DNA of 64,000 bases from Hexactinellida sp. DTS-2022 (taxonomy: Eukaryota; Porifera; Hexactinellida). This document shows, one piece after another, positions 41,484 to 52,322 of the stretch (position 1 is its first letter; each line of letters opens with the position of its first letter). The position numbers and the translations under genes were made by a program. The notes beneath the pieces were generated by a model. That model had not been told where the DNA came from, made no database searches, and was given only the letters and a program-made list of their open reading frames with translations. Where the stretch lies: the NCBI GenBank assembly GCA_028753945.1, contig JAPNXP010000004.1, forward strand, positions 5,270,001 through 5,334,000, given 5' to 3'.

Positions 41484-41643
41484 CAGTGGTGTTCGCGTAA
41501 TAGCAAGTCACATTTTGCATGCATGAAATTTGCTTGATAATAGGCGAACTTGCTATTAGAGGAACAGAATTAACATTTAATGCTCGCTTGGGGACTGAAA
41601 ATAACTTGCTAATAGAGCAATTGTTATTAGGCGAACACCACTG
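41484..41643. mobile_element. Family H MITE just upstream of the PSMG4 exon
   Basis: CAGTGGTGTTCGCGTAATAG to GGCGAACACCACTG; good 17-bp ends. Confidence 0.92.
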
Positions 41644-41722
41644 TATTTATGACCTCAAAGCATTATTTATTTACAAGACCACAAAAACAGTTTTGATTTA
41701 ATAAAAACAAATTTTTTTATAG

Positions 41723-42129
41723 GACAAGAAAGTGGTTTACAGAAATTAGATGAAGAATTATTTACAAAAATATACAGACACAATTTCTTGATCGCAGAAC
41801 AATCGATACATGTTTGTATTATTAAGATGGTGGACGGTTCAGGTTTTATATGGCTTGGTTCAAATTCAGTTAAAATGAAATCGCTTGCAATTACTATGCA
41901 GACTCCATTTGACCAGTTACCAATTTCATTACAGTTGTTAGGCGAAACGAAGGAATTAGCTAATTCGTTTTCACAAACAATCGCGAAATTGTGTGTCAAA
42001 CAAACTGGTGGAAAATGGCTGGCTAGTTATAATTGCACAAATGTAGAACCTGGTGATAAAGAGATTAAGAGAGCCATTTTAGAAGAATTGAAGGGTTTAA
42101 TTAAATCTAAACCTGATTGGTTTAATTAA
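41723..42129 (+). CDS. PSMG4: Proteasome assembly chaperone 4 (last exon)
   Basis: PSMG4 (yeast Poc4/Dmp2) pairs with PSMG3 to help assemble the proteasome alpha ring. The exon begins after TTTTTTTATAG (acceptor ends 41722) in phase 1 and encodes 134 residues plus stop. Recognisable features are R-HNF near the start, the strand D-G-S-G-F-I-W-L-G, LAITMQT, the SLQLLG segment, a helix with FSQTIAKLC, then ASYN and a C-terminal helix ending KSKPDWFN. The family protein is about 123 aa, so only a short N-terminal exon is missing, and no Met is available early enough inside this exon. The 20365 exon is the only phase-compatible candidate I found. AATAAA at 42202-42207. Confidence 0.8.
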
Positions 42130-42222
42130 TTGTTTAGTTAGGTTTGTTGTTATTTCGATATATTTTCTATATTTATAAGTTGAAATTAATAATCTAATAA
42201 TAATAAAATATGAGTTTACTTA

Positions 42223-42368
42223 TACAGCGATCATCGGTATCACCGATCATCGGCGTTTGTATTAAAAAACCTGGCTACTTTCTACCGATTGTTTTTTTAT
42301 GTTTATAAAAAACACCATCGGTAGAAACTAGCCAGGTTATTTAAAACAAACGTCGATGATCGCTGTAT
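42223..42368. mobile_element. Family M foldback
   Basis: CAGCGATCATCGGTATCACC to GATGATCGCTG; near-perfect stem, about 95 bp after the PSMG4 stop. Confidence 0.88.
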
Positions 42369-42757
42369 AGGTAAATTCATAAAATATTTATAATTCTAAC
42401 AAACACCAAAAAATACTGCTAACGAATGAATTTGCACTGGGATCTAGGATTTTCTTGTCCGGCACTTTTTTTATAGAAGTTAAACTTTTATGGCACCCTA
42501 AAGGTGTCAGCCATAATAATAAACGGTATAATTCAATGATGAGGCATTATTTGAAGGAGGTAAATATGTACGGTACCCAAACAGGGATTTATCCAGGAAT
42601 TTATATGGCCAAAAAATCTTGTCAGAGACCTGGCACCAAATTAAGTGCCAACCCGGCACCTAATTGGAATCAAATTGCTAGCACTTTTGTATGCCTGGCT
42701 GGCACCTAAAAGTGTGGTCAAGCATCTATATAAACCCCTGGTTGTGTACGCATAACA

Positions 42758-42790
42758 TTTGAGCTATCTGGTATCCTAGCAGAGCTGTCT
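42758..42790 (+). promoter_or_regulatory. 33-bp upstream element shared by the GC-rich NHL paralogues
   Basis: Identical to the minus-strand copy at 11814-11846. It lies about 30 bp downstream of a TATATAAA (42728) and 457-489 bp before ATG 43247. A transposon (42898-43055) now sits between it and the gene, which explains the longer spacing here. Confidence 0.45.
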
Positions 42791-42897
42791 CTGCAGGAAC
42801 CGGGAGAGTTGGACCATGGGTTACACAATTGTCACTCATTTCAATTTTGTACCATTGCCTATATACTATAACGGTGTAAAAGGATCATTTATAATAA

Positions 42898-43055
42898 GCA
42901 GTTTCATTTAGGCGCGTAAATTTGAAAGTTTTCTAGGCGCGCGTAAATCGAGAGATATTCCCAAATACGTAATACAAATTGAGTAATTTAGGCGCGTGTA
43001 AGCGAGCTCAAACTAAATCTAGGCCCGCAGAAAAATTTGCCTGATGAAAACCTGA
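42898..43055. mobile_element. Family K element
   Basis: GCAGTTTCATTTAGGCGCG to TTTGCCTGATGAAAACCTGA; separates the 33-bp shared element from the NHL gene. Confidence 0.78.
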
Positions 43056-43246
43056 TTACAAGAGAAAATTAATTACATCATTGAATACATTCGTAAATTT
43101 ACACTACGTATTGATTAATTAAAACAGACCCATAACGTACATGACCTGTATTCAGATATGCTCAACTAGATTTCCACATTTATTATCCGAATTCACAAAT
43201 CACATTATCTATATCTACACAGTGATAGTACGTATACTCCTATAAA

Positions 43247-44479
43247 ATGGCCGTTCCATTCCCTGACCCAATACACATAGACCCTGTCGAGTTGGAAATA
43301 CACCAACTGTTCGACCACATACTTATGTGTGTCCAGCAGAGACGAGTGGCACTCATAACCACATACCGCGACACACGCGACCAAATAGCCGCTAGGCCCT
43401 TAGAGCGCGTGCGAAAAGAAGAAGAATTAATGGCATTTAAAGCACAAACCGAACAAAGTCTCCAAATGAACGAACTGAGAGAGACCCAGGAGCGAATCCT
43501 AGCGGAACTAGAACAAGCGCTAGCAGAGGTGAGGGTACCCCAGCCCGAGACACGCGTGGTGTTCCGAGGCACCTGTGGACACCTGGAGCAGGTGATCGCA
43601 GGTGTGGGAGAGGTAGTCGAGGAGGAGGTGCCCGTTGTACCCCGATATCAAGAAATGAGACCCATTGTAGCGGTCGGGAAGAAAGGAAATGCTCCTGGAG
43701 AGCTCTTGAGTCCTTGTGGTGTCGCTATCGATGAGAACACAAATCTAATTTATGTCACAGAAGGGTTGGCTTCCTGTAGAGTCTCAATCTTCTCGGAGAC
43801 AGGCGAATTCCTAAATACTTTCACAAACCAAGACATGAGACTGCCATGCGGTATAGCGATCCATCTAGACAACCTGTACGTGACGGACATAGAAGTACAC
43901 GCTGTGTTCCGATTCAAAATAGAGGCTGACATGCGTCTCGTCGCTAGCCTAGGGAGTAAGGGATCTGGTATGGGACAGTTCGATGACCCTCAGGGACTCA
44001 CCGTATCTACCAACGGAGATGTGTTCGTAGCGGATTCTGGCAACTACAGAATCCAAGTCCTAGATGACTCCCTACACTTCCAAAGATTCATAACGCACCA
44101 AACAATGAAATACCCGCGTGACGTTAAACTGACACCAGATGAGGTGTACGTGCTCTGTCATGACTCTCCCTGCATACTCGTGTTCTCTCACGCAGGAGAG
44201 AAGATACGCTCCCTAATTACACGGGGTACAGGAATGCAGATAGAATCAGCTCGCTTCTTCTGTTTGGACAGAAAACAGAATTTGCTGATCAGTGAATGGT
44301 TGAATAATGAAGTTAGAATATTCTCGAAAGAAGGGACACACCTCCACATTATAGGGGAATCAGGACATGAAGTAGGAATGTTTTATTGCCCTAATGGAAT
44401 AGTTCTAACTGAAAATATGAAACTAATAATTGTGTCTTGGAATAACAACTACGGACTACAAATATTTTCTTGTCAATAA
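43247..44479 (+). CDS. Coiled-coil/NHL-repeat propeller protein, GC-rich copy 2
   Basis: A 410-aa paralogue of the 10344-11585 protein, with a two-residue gap near residue 11 and one missing residue later. Residues about 50-140 (coiled coil, CGHLEQVI linker) are almost identical. Blades differ at repeated positions: YPRG/SPCG, EPYG/LPCG, LPFG/DPQG, TDTGVDAV/TDIEVHAV, DSNNHRI/DSGNYRI, CWNSPC/CHDSPC, SDWRNNEV/SEWLNNEV. Like its partner, this gene is far more GC-rich than surrounding DNA. A CCTATAAAATGG spans the ATG itself. Intracellular adaptor or recognition role inferred; no catalytic motif; ligand unknown. Confidence 0.88.
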   Translation: MAVPFPDPIHIDPVELEIHQLFDHILMCVQQRRVALITTYRDTRDQIAARPLERVRKEEELMAFKAQTEQSLQMNELRETQERILAELEQALAEVRVPQPETRVVFRGTCGHLEQVIAGVGEVVEEEVPVVPRYQEMRPIVAVGKKGNAPGELLSPCGVAIDENTNLIYVTEGLASCRVSIFSETGEFLNTFTNQDMRLPCGIAIHLDNLYVTDIEVHAVFRFKIEADMRLVASLGSKGSGMGQFDDPQGLTVSTNGDVFVADSGNYRIQVLDDSLHFQRFITHQTMKYPRDVKLTPDEVYVLCHDSPCILVFSHAGEKIRSLITRGTGMQIESARFFCLDRKQNLLISEWLNNEVRIFSKEGTHLHIIGESGHEVGMFYCPNGIVLTENMKLIIVSWNNNYGLQIFSCQ

Positions 44480-44484
44480 GTATT

Positions 44485-45160
44485 TGTTCTTTTATTAAAA
44501 ATTTGACACCTTACTAAAGATATATACGTACACAAACAATAATCAAAACAAACAAACAAACAGTCTAGGCATCATAAGAATTAGGTGTGATCAAAAGATA
44601 TACATCTAGTTCACCTTTCCCTTTACAAAATAATTTCCTTTATGCTTCAAATTCAAACCTTTTCTGTCAACGCAATTTCTATTTTTTTTAGTTACCTGGG
44701 TTTTCCCGTATTTCCTGTAGATTCCATTCCACTGGCCAAATTAACTGTGTCGTCCCAAATATCAAAAATCCAAAATTGCAGTCTGTGCCGACGAATTTCC
44801 CTTTGGAGGCACTATCTTTTGGTGGTTGGGTAAGTAGTAGTGCCTCCAAAGGGAAATACTTTCGGCACAGGCTGCAATTTGGGTTTTTTTCCCCACATGA
44901 ACGCCTCAAGGTGTTTAGACCCATTTATCAACTATCAAGTTGTTACGGGACAAAGGAACGATTGATGAATTTGAAGTTTATTTCTATCATAAACCATGTT
45001 GAGTTTAATGCCATTAATTAATTATGTAAGTAAATTTAACAAATAGTTAATTGTTTTAGCAATGTTATCCCCGGTGAGTTTAGTTAAGACTGTTAAGTCA
45101 ACAAATTCCTTATTTAATTAATTTTATTTATTTAATCCATGTATAGTCTAATTTAACAGG
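44485..45160. other. Downstream flank of NHL copy 2
   Basis: Contains the foldback element at 44764-44889. Short ORFs here are chance frames through it. A possible tiny first exon (M-L-S-P at 45062-45073 followed by GTGAGT) is too short to trust. Confidence 0.45.
44764..44889. mobile_element. Family J foldback element, diverged
   Basis: CAAAAATCCAAAATTGCAGT to TGCAATTTGGGTTTTTTT, with GTGCCGA / TTCGGCAC stem words. Confidence 0.82.
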
Positions 45161-45375
45161 CATGGGGCCAAGCCCCAAAGGGCTTAAGCTCATTTTTGAG
45201 AGGGCTTAAATCCGGACTTAAGTCCTCCTTTAATAAAAGGGCTTTAGTCCGGACTTGGACTTAAGCCCTTTATAGATGAGCTTCAAGCCCTTTTTCAGCT
45301 CTTTTCAAGGTACTTATCAATAAAATACGGTTTGGATTTCTAAATAATTGGAGTAAAAGACTTACTCTATTCAAC
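45159..45375. mobile_element. Truncated family O element, inverted
   Basis: GGCATGGGGCCAAGCCCC..., matching the right half of the 38285 copy in reverse, broken after GTAAAAGACTTACTC. Confidence 0.85.
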
Positions 45376-46534
45376 AGTACTTTAAAATGGACCTAAATTT
45401 TTAGGTTCCATGGGTGTTCCATAAAGAGTGATTCACTGATTTATATTTATTATTTGTTTACATAAATTTCGCAATTCTCTATGATAAACTAATTTATTTT
45501 CTTGAATAATCAGCAAATATACTAGACCATTATTCAACAAATACTAAATATTTATAATAAACCGATTCCGTAAGTACTTTTGTTGTTGTCTTGTTGTTTA
45601 CACTTTTAATATTGTGTCTACAATCAAACCGATTTTGTGAACCATCAAAGTACAAATTGTGACATAAAATTATATTTACATTAATTAGCAAGTATAATAT
45701 GATACTATGGCATTGTAAAACTGAAATTAATTGATTTCTTAAACTAGAAAACAAGCTAATTGTGTTAGAAAATCAACAACAACAACAACAACAACAAGAA
45801 CTTTAAATGTCTTTAATACTTAGAAAATCTACAATAAAGTGTCAATGGTTAATTAAATCCTAAGCACAATTTAATGTACATTATACTCCAAATATGTACT
45901 CTTTGCGAAATTCGTTTAACAGGTATCACTAAACATACGAATAATAATATATATTAATTAAGAGAGTCTACTGTAAATTGTTGTGTTAAATTCAAATAAT
46001 AAGCGATTAAATTTCTGAAAGAATTATGGTCAATTAAAGAATTATGGTCAATTGTCAATTACCTTGAAATTACCGACAATTTATTTCTATTTATAAATGG
46101 TTTAATACATGTTCACTCTTATATAAGTAATTATTCATCTTCCTACATGAAAGCTTAAGTAATATTTATATTATAAACATATTAGCTTTCAAAGGAAATG
46201 AGATATCATTGAGTTATAATGCATTCCAATGGTTTTGATTGGTTGTTAATGATGTTGTAATATTAGACAACACCTACTAATTTGATGATAGAATCTTCAA
46301 ATTTGTTTATTTGGTATTTTGGCTTAATATATAGGTAGGATCCTTTAGGAACTTGCTAAATAACATTAATTTAATTAATTAATTTAATTTTCACATAAGA
46401 TTACATTTGAATTCGAAATAATATTTCCTACCCTATTTTAGCAACTCTTAATTATCTAAATTTAGTTCGTTAACAGTTGGATATAACTGAGTTTAATTGA
46501 GTAGAAAGTTGTCGACTATTTAACCAATTAACTA

Positions 46535-46685
46535 CAGTCGAAACCGGTTTTTTCTAACTAACTATTTATTCTAAATGTGTAAGAAATTCCAATTTGTTTT
46601 ACTTTCACTCGGTTTATTCTAACTATCGGATTATTCTTACTTTATTTCCATGCAAATAATTGGTTGCAATAAACCGGTTTTCCCA
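46535..46685. mobile_element. Family G MITE, right end lost
   Basis: CAGTCGAAACCGGTTTTTTC through GCAATAAACCGGTTTTCCC. Confidence 0.85.
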
Positions 46686-46897
46686 AAATGGCTAAAAAAC
46701 AATAATCGCCTAGGGTCCTAGGCTTATCGAAACAAGAATTAATGCAACTAAAAGGACGTTTACATAATATCATAAATATTACTATTACTATTAATTTATC
46801 ATACCGGAACTATTACTATTTATTTCAAATGCAATGTTGTATTTTGTAATTAAATGAATTATATTAGATAATATTTATAATATATATTACTTTGTAG

Positions 46898-46953
46898 GTG
46901 GTTATATTAGTGTCGCTATTATTATAAATATGGTCTGGACTCTGGTTCATTAA
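46898..46953 (+). CDS. Candidate terminal exon of an unidentified gene
   Basis: After ACTTTGTAG the frame reads GYISVAIIINMVWTLVH then TAA. It would be a hydrophobic C-terminus, joined in phase 1. No matching upstream exon is certain, and a run of 17 open codons is easily chance. Confidence 0.18.
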
Positions 46954-47042
46954 TTCAGGAATAATAGAAGTAATAGAAACTATATAAGTAATTTTAGATA
47001 AAAGATTTGAATAAATTAATGGGAAGACACTAGTGTAATAAT

Positions 47043-47217
47043 TATACAGCCATTTGTAGGTACGCTCTTAATCCTGGTCTGATCCAATTTTCATGCGACT
47101 AAATCACAGATTAATGTTACGGTATAGGAGAGGATTCCAAATTTTCGCGCTCCTAGATTCAAATTTTCCAAAAATAATGCTCCAAAAGGAGCGTCTCGCG
47201 CTCCTGGATAATTCCTT
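47043..47217. mobile_element. Family L element
   Basis: TATACAGCCATTTGTAGGTA to CGCGCTCCTGGATAATTCC. Confidence 0.78.
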
Positions 47218-49451
47218 TTGGAAGACACTTATTTTGTAACCCTCGAAAGTGGAAATGTAATTTATTCATAAATAACATGGAGCAAGGAATATTTATATTA
47301 AACATATGGATGTAAAGATTTAATGTTTTGATTAATAATTTTAAAAAAATATTTTGGCCACAAATAAATTTCTCTCATGTAGTCAATTTTCGAGCCAAAT
47401 ATTATTAAATACGGATATGTTTCAGTCCACTTCTGAATTTGTTAATAACCCACGAATGAGATTTTTCTATCTATGAAATGAAAAAAAAATTTTTATTGTT
47501 TGTTTAGAAATACAGTACCACTAATTAATTCACCCTCGAATATTCACATAATTTTCCCCTTCATTTATAGTTTAATTATCCCTAAATTAAATTTATTGGA
47601 TTTAAGTATAAATTAAATTAAATTAATCGAATTCTTTATTCTAGTCAAAATATAATACCAAAATTGATGAAAATCATGATTTTAATTAAGAGAATATTTG
47701 AAAACAATTTCTATTATAGTATTTATTAGCTCCACGTGTTTGTTGTATTATGAAATGCAAAACTTTATTTTGTCTGCAAAATAGTTCATAAATTGACAAC
47801 AAGAATACGTATAAATTGATCAATTTGCCACGAAGAAGTAATTTAATTATTTATCTACATAGTCATGTTGCTTTACTTATGATACTGTCAAATATATTTG
47901 TACTTTGTACTTCTAATTGTTAAGTATAGTTAATTTACTTCCATTTATTATATCATTTTTATTGCATATTAGTATCTTGTAAGAAATTTGAGAAATTTTG
48001 ACACCTTTTTTGCATGGGCGGTGGTGTTATAAGAACGTAATAGAAATTACTCAACTTTATTGGTTATACGATTTAATAATGACTTTAAATTAAATCATTT
48101 AAAATAGTTAGTTGCATTATCTACTGTTAGATATTTTGATAATCAATGATAAGAGAATAAATTCTGGTATAGATTTGAAGCTGTTTGGCGATTATTATTA
48201 TCATGGTGATAGTATCGGTGAATAGGAATGTATGGTATTTAAGAGGCCCAACCAATCATGCTCTTATTTTGATGATAAAATTTCCAGATAACTTTTGTAT
48301 ATTTTTAAATCTAATTTAGTTCCAATTAGCAATTAGTAGAAAAAAATTATCTTCTAAATCATTTTTAAAGTTGAGTTTTAACTATTTTTAAAAAAGAGTA
48401 TTTATTTAAGTAAATAACAACAAAATCTACAGCCAAAGTGGGCGATATCATAAATAAAATTGTATAATGGCAAAGATAAGAAAAATAGTATCATTGTTAA
48501 AATCAATGATTGAGGCATAAATAATATATGTTAACCAATTAAAACTAATTGCATTATTCAACGCCAAATTATAATATTTCCGAAATGAATTGTTTAAATT
48601 AACTGTTGTTACAGGGAATTCTATAATTCTGTAGATATGTAAACAAACACAACTTTTTAAAAATTAATTAATAGTAAAGATAATTTTAAAACGTGATTTC
48701 TATGGGAAAATTTAATAATCAATGTAATTATATTTTATTTTTTAAATAAATTATTATTAATAATATTAAATTAATAAATTTTATTCTTATTAAACAAATA
48801 TGGAATGAACCATTTACCCGCGTAAATTAATACTCGAATCTTTCTAGTCGCGCAAAATTTTCGATACAAAATAATCACTTTAGGCGTATAATATTCAAGC
48901 GCGAAATTAATAGACGCACTCATTTCAATATAGAGTTGAATAAGAACTGAGTAAAATATTTTTTAATTATTGGGGAGAATTAAATGTTTTAATTTATTAG
49001 AGAAAAAATAATTTAACAACCATATTTTTAGCCCACTTGTCATGACGAAACTATTACATTGATATATGTAATCTGAAATGGCTTAAAATATCTTACTACT
49101 TTTATAAAAGTGTTTTCAGCTCATGTTATGTTATATCGATATATTTGAAGTGGTATATATGTCTCTTTTATGAGCCATTTGTGGCACAAATTCTGATATT
49201 TTAAATACTTTTGGACGGGTAAATTAATTACAAGAAATATGTTTGGATTAATTGTTCAGATTTGTTGGTAATATAAAATAAGCCTTATTATCACACACAT
49301 GTTATACTTCCATCCTACCAATAACAATTAAGACATTAGCTACAAATAAATACTTCCTGATTCATTTTAACGAGAATTTAATTTAATTTTGTTTTTGTAA
49401 TTTTATGATTCGGTCAGCTCATTGAAAGAATAATAGGAAATTTGTTGTTAG

Positions 49452-49576
49452 AATATTGTTCTTTTTATTGAGATGTATTTACATCCTACTCTTCAATGTG
49501 GTATATTACTTCCATTCCATTCGACCACGCATGTTGTCCTACATCTATACGTTAAGAATCATAACAACGCATCAAG
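49452..49576 (+). CDS. Candidate internal exon of an unidentified plus-strand gene
   Basis: Between TTGTTGTTAG and a GTAATT donor, 125 bp are open in two frames and clearly less AT-rich than the flanks. Frame 1 (FIEMYLHPTLQCGILLPF...) ends in phase 2, which matches the start phase of the 50666 exon. Frame 2 reads a hydrophobic peptide through to a stop at 49644. I favour frame 1. No family recognised. Confidence 0.3.
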
Positions 49577-49920
49577 GTAATTGGAATGTAAATCAATTTA
49601 CTCAAAACTCGGTTAATTATACAGCATGTGCGATTAATTTGTAAATTATTTTACGAATTTCGTGTTTAAATTATTGTTTGAAAATCATTTTTTGCTAAAT
49701 TCTACATTGCACATATGCATTTTTTGAAAATTCAAATTTTCATCATTGAAAATGTCCACCGAAATCGTAATTTTTATAAGTTAAATTAAAACGTTAGAAA
49801 TTAATATCTAAATTATACACAGTAATATTTGCTATCCAGCCATTGCTTAATTAGCTGTCTCTTATGTAGTTTTATAATAAATTAACATTTGTTGATGATC
49901 CTACAAATTGTGTCATACTT

Positions 49921-50096
49921 ATACAGCGAATTATCCAAGAGTGCGAGACGCTCCTTTTAGAGTATGAATTTTTGATAATTTTAATTAAGAGGGCAAAAAT
50001 TTGGATTTTTCTGCTATACCGTAACATTAATTTGTGAATTAAGCGTATGAATATTGAATCACACCAGGATTAGGAGCGTATTTACAAATGGCTTTA
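49921..50096. mobile_element. Family L element, inverted
   Basis: ATACAGCGAATTATCCAAGA to CAAATGGCTTTATAAT; between the two candidate exons at 49452 and 50666. Confidence 0.75.
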
Positions 50097-50665
50097 TAAT
50101 TTACTGTAATTATACATTACAGTAGTTAGTAGAATAAAAAAATCTAAATTCATAATTGAACAACAATAATTAATGTCATAATTGTTGCAGCATAATTATT
50201 AGACTACTTATTAGGACACTTTAATAAACCTTCTGTCTCAATATTGATTACCTTTCAGATAATTAAATATTATTAATTATTATGTTAACAATATAAAATC
50301 TACAAAATTTGGCTATTTATGTAACAAAGAAATTTTTGCACATGTTGTATTTAATTTAATTATTCGTGTTCACGTCAATATTGATTATTTAAATTTACTT
50401 ATTTAGACAGTTTTAATGTAGACAAATTAGTATCTTTGTGGCACTATTTAGGATTTAATTGAGAGTGCAAAAAAGTGCGTTAAATTAAATATACAAACCT
50501 AATTATTGAGTCATCATAAAATTAATATTTATCAAAAAATAATTGTTTAGCCAAATTTAGATTACTTCAAAATAATCCAGAAAAGCTCGATAGTAAATTT
50601 TATGAGTAGTACTAAAGGGTTTAATCATTAGTGTTAATTAATCTAGATGTGTAAATTTGGTTTAG

Positions 50666-50793
50666 TAAGAGTACAAAAAAAATTAATTATTCGCAAAAAT
50701 TTCAAGTGGTGAACGAAAATATTGCTTCCATCAGTCGTAAAAATAAATATAAACAATTTTGTGAAAACTTGATATGGGATTACTATATTTATT
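50666..50793 (+). CDS. Candidate internal exon, possibly of the same gene as 49452
   Basis: The sequence TTTGGTTTAG, then 42 open codons flanked by one base each side, then a GTAAGA donor. The peptide includes FQVVNENIASISRKNKY and QFCENLIWDYYIY, which look like ordinary globular protein. A transposon inserted 23 bp after the donor (50816), consistent with an intron. Function unknown. Confidence 0.3.
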
Positions 50794-50815
50794 GTAAGAA
50801 AATAAATAGGAAGTA

Positions 50816-50998
50816 CAGTATACTCCGCTTAATAGAGCCACTGGTTAATAGATTTCTCCGCTTAATAGAGTCAAATTTTCACAGGATTAATAGGACGGAA
50901 TTACAGTTTGACTCAAAATATTTTCGGTTAATAGATTTCTCCGCTTAATCGGGTCAAACTACATGGAACAAACTGACCCTATTAAGCGGAGTCAACTG
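50816..50998. mobile_element. Family F MITE
   Basis: CAGTATACTCCGCTTAATAG to GCGGAGTCAACTG; full length. Confidence 0.92.
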
Positions 50999-51328
50999 TA
51001 CGTGTATCTTAAAACCGTCAAACAAACCATAGTAACAACTCTTTAAAACTATTTTACACAAATCAAATATTTCATATGATTATTTTGCAAAATTAAATAC
51101 CTTACGTATTTGCAATATCAACAATTAGTATACAAATTTATAACATATATACTTTAGTCATTCATCTTCTAAGAATCTCTAGTGCTAATTTACAGTTTTC
51201 TTATATTTGCGTTTTGAAAATTTGTAATCATATTATCATATTAATTATGTCAACTGATTATTGTTTTTGATTTTACTAAAAGGAAGTACAAATAATACAT
51301 TATAGTTGCAGTTGTTTATGCATATATT

Positions 51329-51612
51329 ACACCCTCGCTAATCCGAACTGTTTGTAATTACGTAATACGACGTATTTCAAATGTACAGTCAACTCCGCTT
51401 AATATAGCCACCGGTTAATCGGTTTATCCGCTTAATCGGGTCAAAATTTCACATGATTTATAGAACAGAATTACAGTTTGGCTTACAATATTTTCGGTTA
51501 ATAGATTTCACTGCTTAATCGGGTCAAAACAACCTGGTCCCGAGGTGACTCTATAAAACGAAGTCGATTGTATTATCTGTAATCCGTTGTTCGTATTTTG
51601 CGAGGGTTACTG
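51329..51612. mobile_element. Family S MITE (CTCGCTAATCCGAAC motif) split by family F
   Basis: Outer ends ACACCCTCGCTAATCCGAAC and TTGCGAGGGTTACTG. Another family S end is at 25333-25360. Confidence 0.8.
51386..51569. mobile_element. Family F MITE nested in family S
   Basis: CAGTCAACTCCGCTTAATAT to CGAAGTCGATTG, flanked by TA. Confidence 0.9.
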
Positions 51613-51613
51613 A

Positions 51614-51771
51614 GGGTTTCATCCAGGCGTGCGCGAAGAAGAAATTTTTCTAGGCGCGCAAAAATCGACAGATGCTCCCATAGACGTAATACAAATTGAG
51701 TATTATAGGAGCGTGTGAGCGAGCTCAAACTTAATCTAGGCGCGCAGAAAATTTTGCCTGATGAAAGCCTA
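51614..51771. mobile_element. Family K element
   Basis: AGGGTTTCATCCAGGCG to TTTGCCTGATGAAAGCCT, abutting the family S element. Confidence 0.78.
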
Positions 51772-52035
51772 GTGTACTGTAGCTGTATTTGGCAATTAAA
51801 TTATATTTATTGTTATAGGGAATAGTATATCTGTTTGGGATCATATACATAATCAGAATTGATAACTTTTCTAAAAATGAATTATTTTAAGGAACTGTTA
51901 ATTAGGATCAGAGCATTGTCTGTATTTTCATTAATTTAATTTTAATGATTCCCTAATAGAAAGATTGTACTAACAGTTAAATGTAATTACAAAGTAACTT
52001 AAAGTGTCCTAAGGTAGCTATCATAAAGCATTTAT

Positions 52036-52118
52036 ACAAGTCAACTCCCATTATAACGAAGTGCTCGGGACCGTAGTTTCATTTCGTTATTATTTCGGTT
52101 ATAACGGGAGTTGACTGT
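52036..52118. mobile_element. Family E MITE, internally deleted
   Basis: AAGTCAACTCCCATTATAAC to ACGGGAGTTGACTG. Confidence 0.82.
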
Positions 52119-52322
52119 AGTTAAATATCCAACTTGATATTATGAAATGTTAGTGTACTATTTATGATCCCATTGGGGTTAAAAAATTGATCCCCTTCCA
52201 TGTTAAACTATTTGATTTAAAGTGAGTTAGATTTGGATATTTATTCATTGTTAATATTACAGTTAAAATACTAAGAGTACATGGTCGTGTGCTTAAAATT
52301 CCTTTTTCCTATTTTTCCGAAT

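Larger units (their letters stand above)
42380..43060. other. Intergenic stretch upstream of GC-rich NHL copy 2
   Basis: At 42430-42720 there is an unclassified sequence rich in GGCACC/GGTGCC words (GGCACCCTAAAGGTGTC, CTGGCACC), perhaps a decayed element. A TATATAAA lies at 42728, and the element at 42898 follows. Confidence 0.4.
45376..49440. other. AT-rich gene desert with one weak C-terminal exon
   Basis: Apart from the elements at 46535 and 47043 this is AT-rich DNA. Weak exon-like items are 45526-45569 (open between CTAG and GTAAGT) and 46898-46953. An (ACA)n tract lies near 45776-45797. No ORF of note. Confidence 0.5.
51000..52320. other. Intergenic stretch downstream of the third phosphatase
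   Basis: Holds nested elements at 51329-51612, the element at 51614, and one at 52036. A minus-strand AATAAA near 52237-52242 probably serves the phosphatase gene. Nothing else recognised. Confidence 0.55.

Noticed and set aside
45530..45754. 74-codon minus-strand ORF
   Set aside because: Ile/Leu/Asn-rich AT-driven frame with no motif and no donor site.
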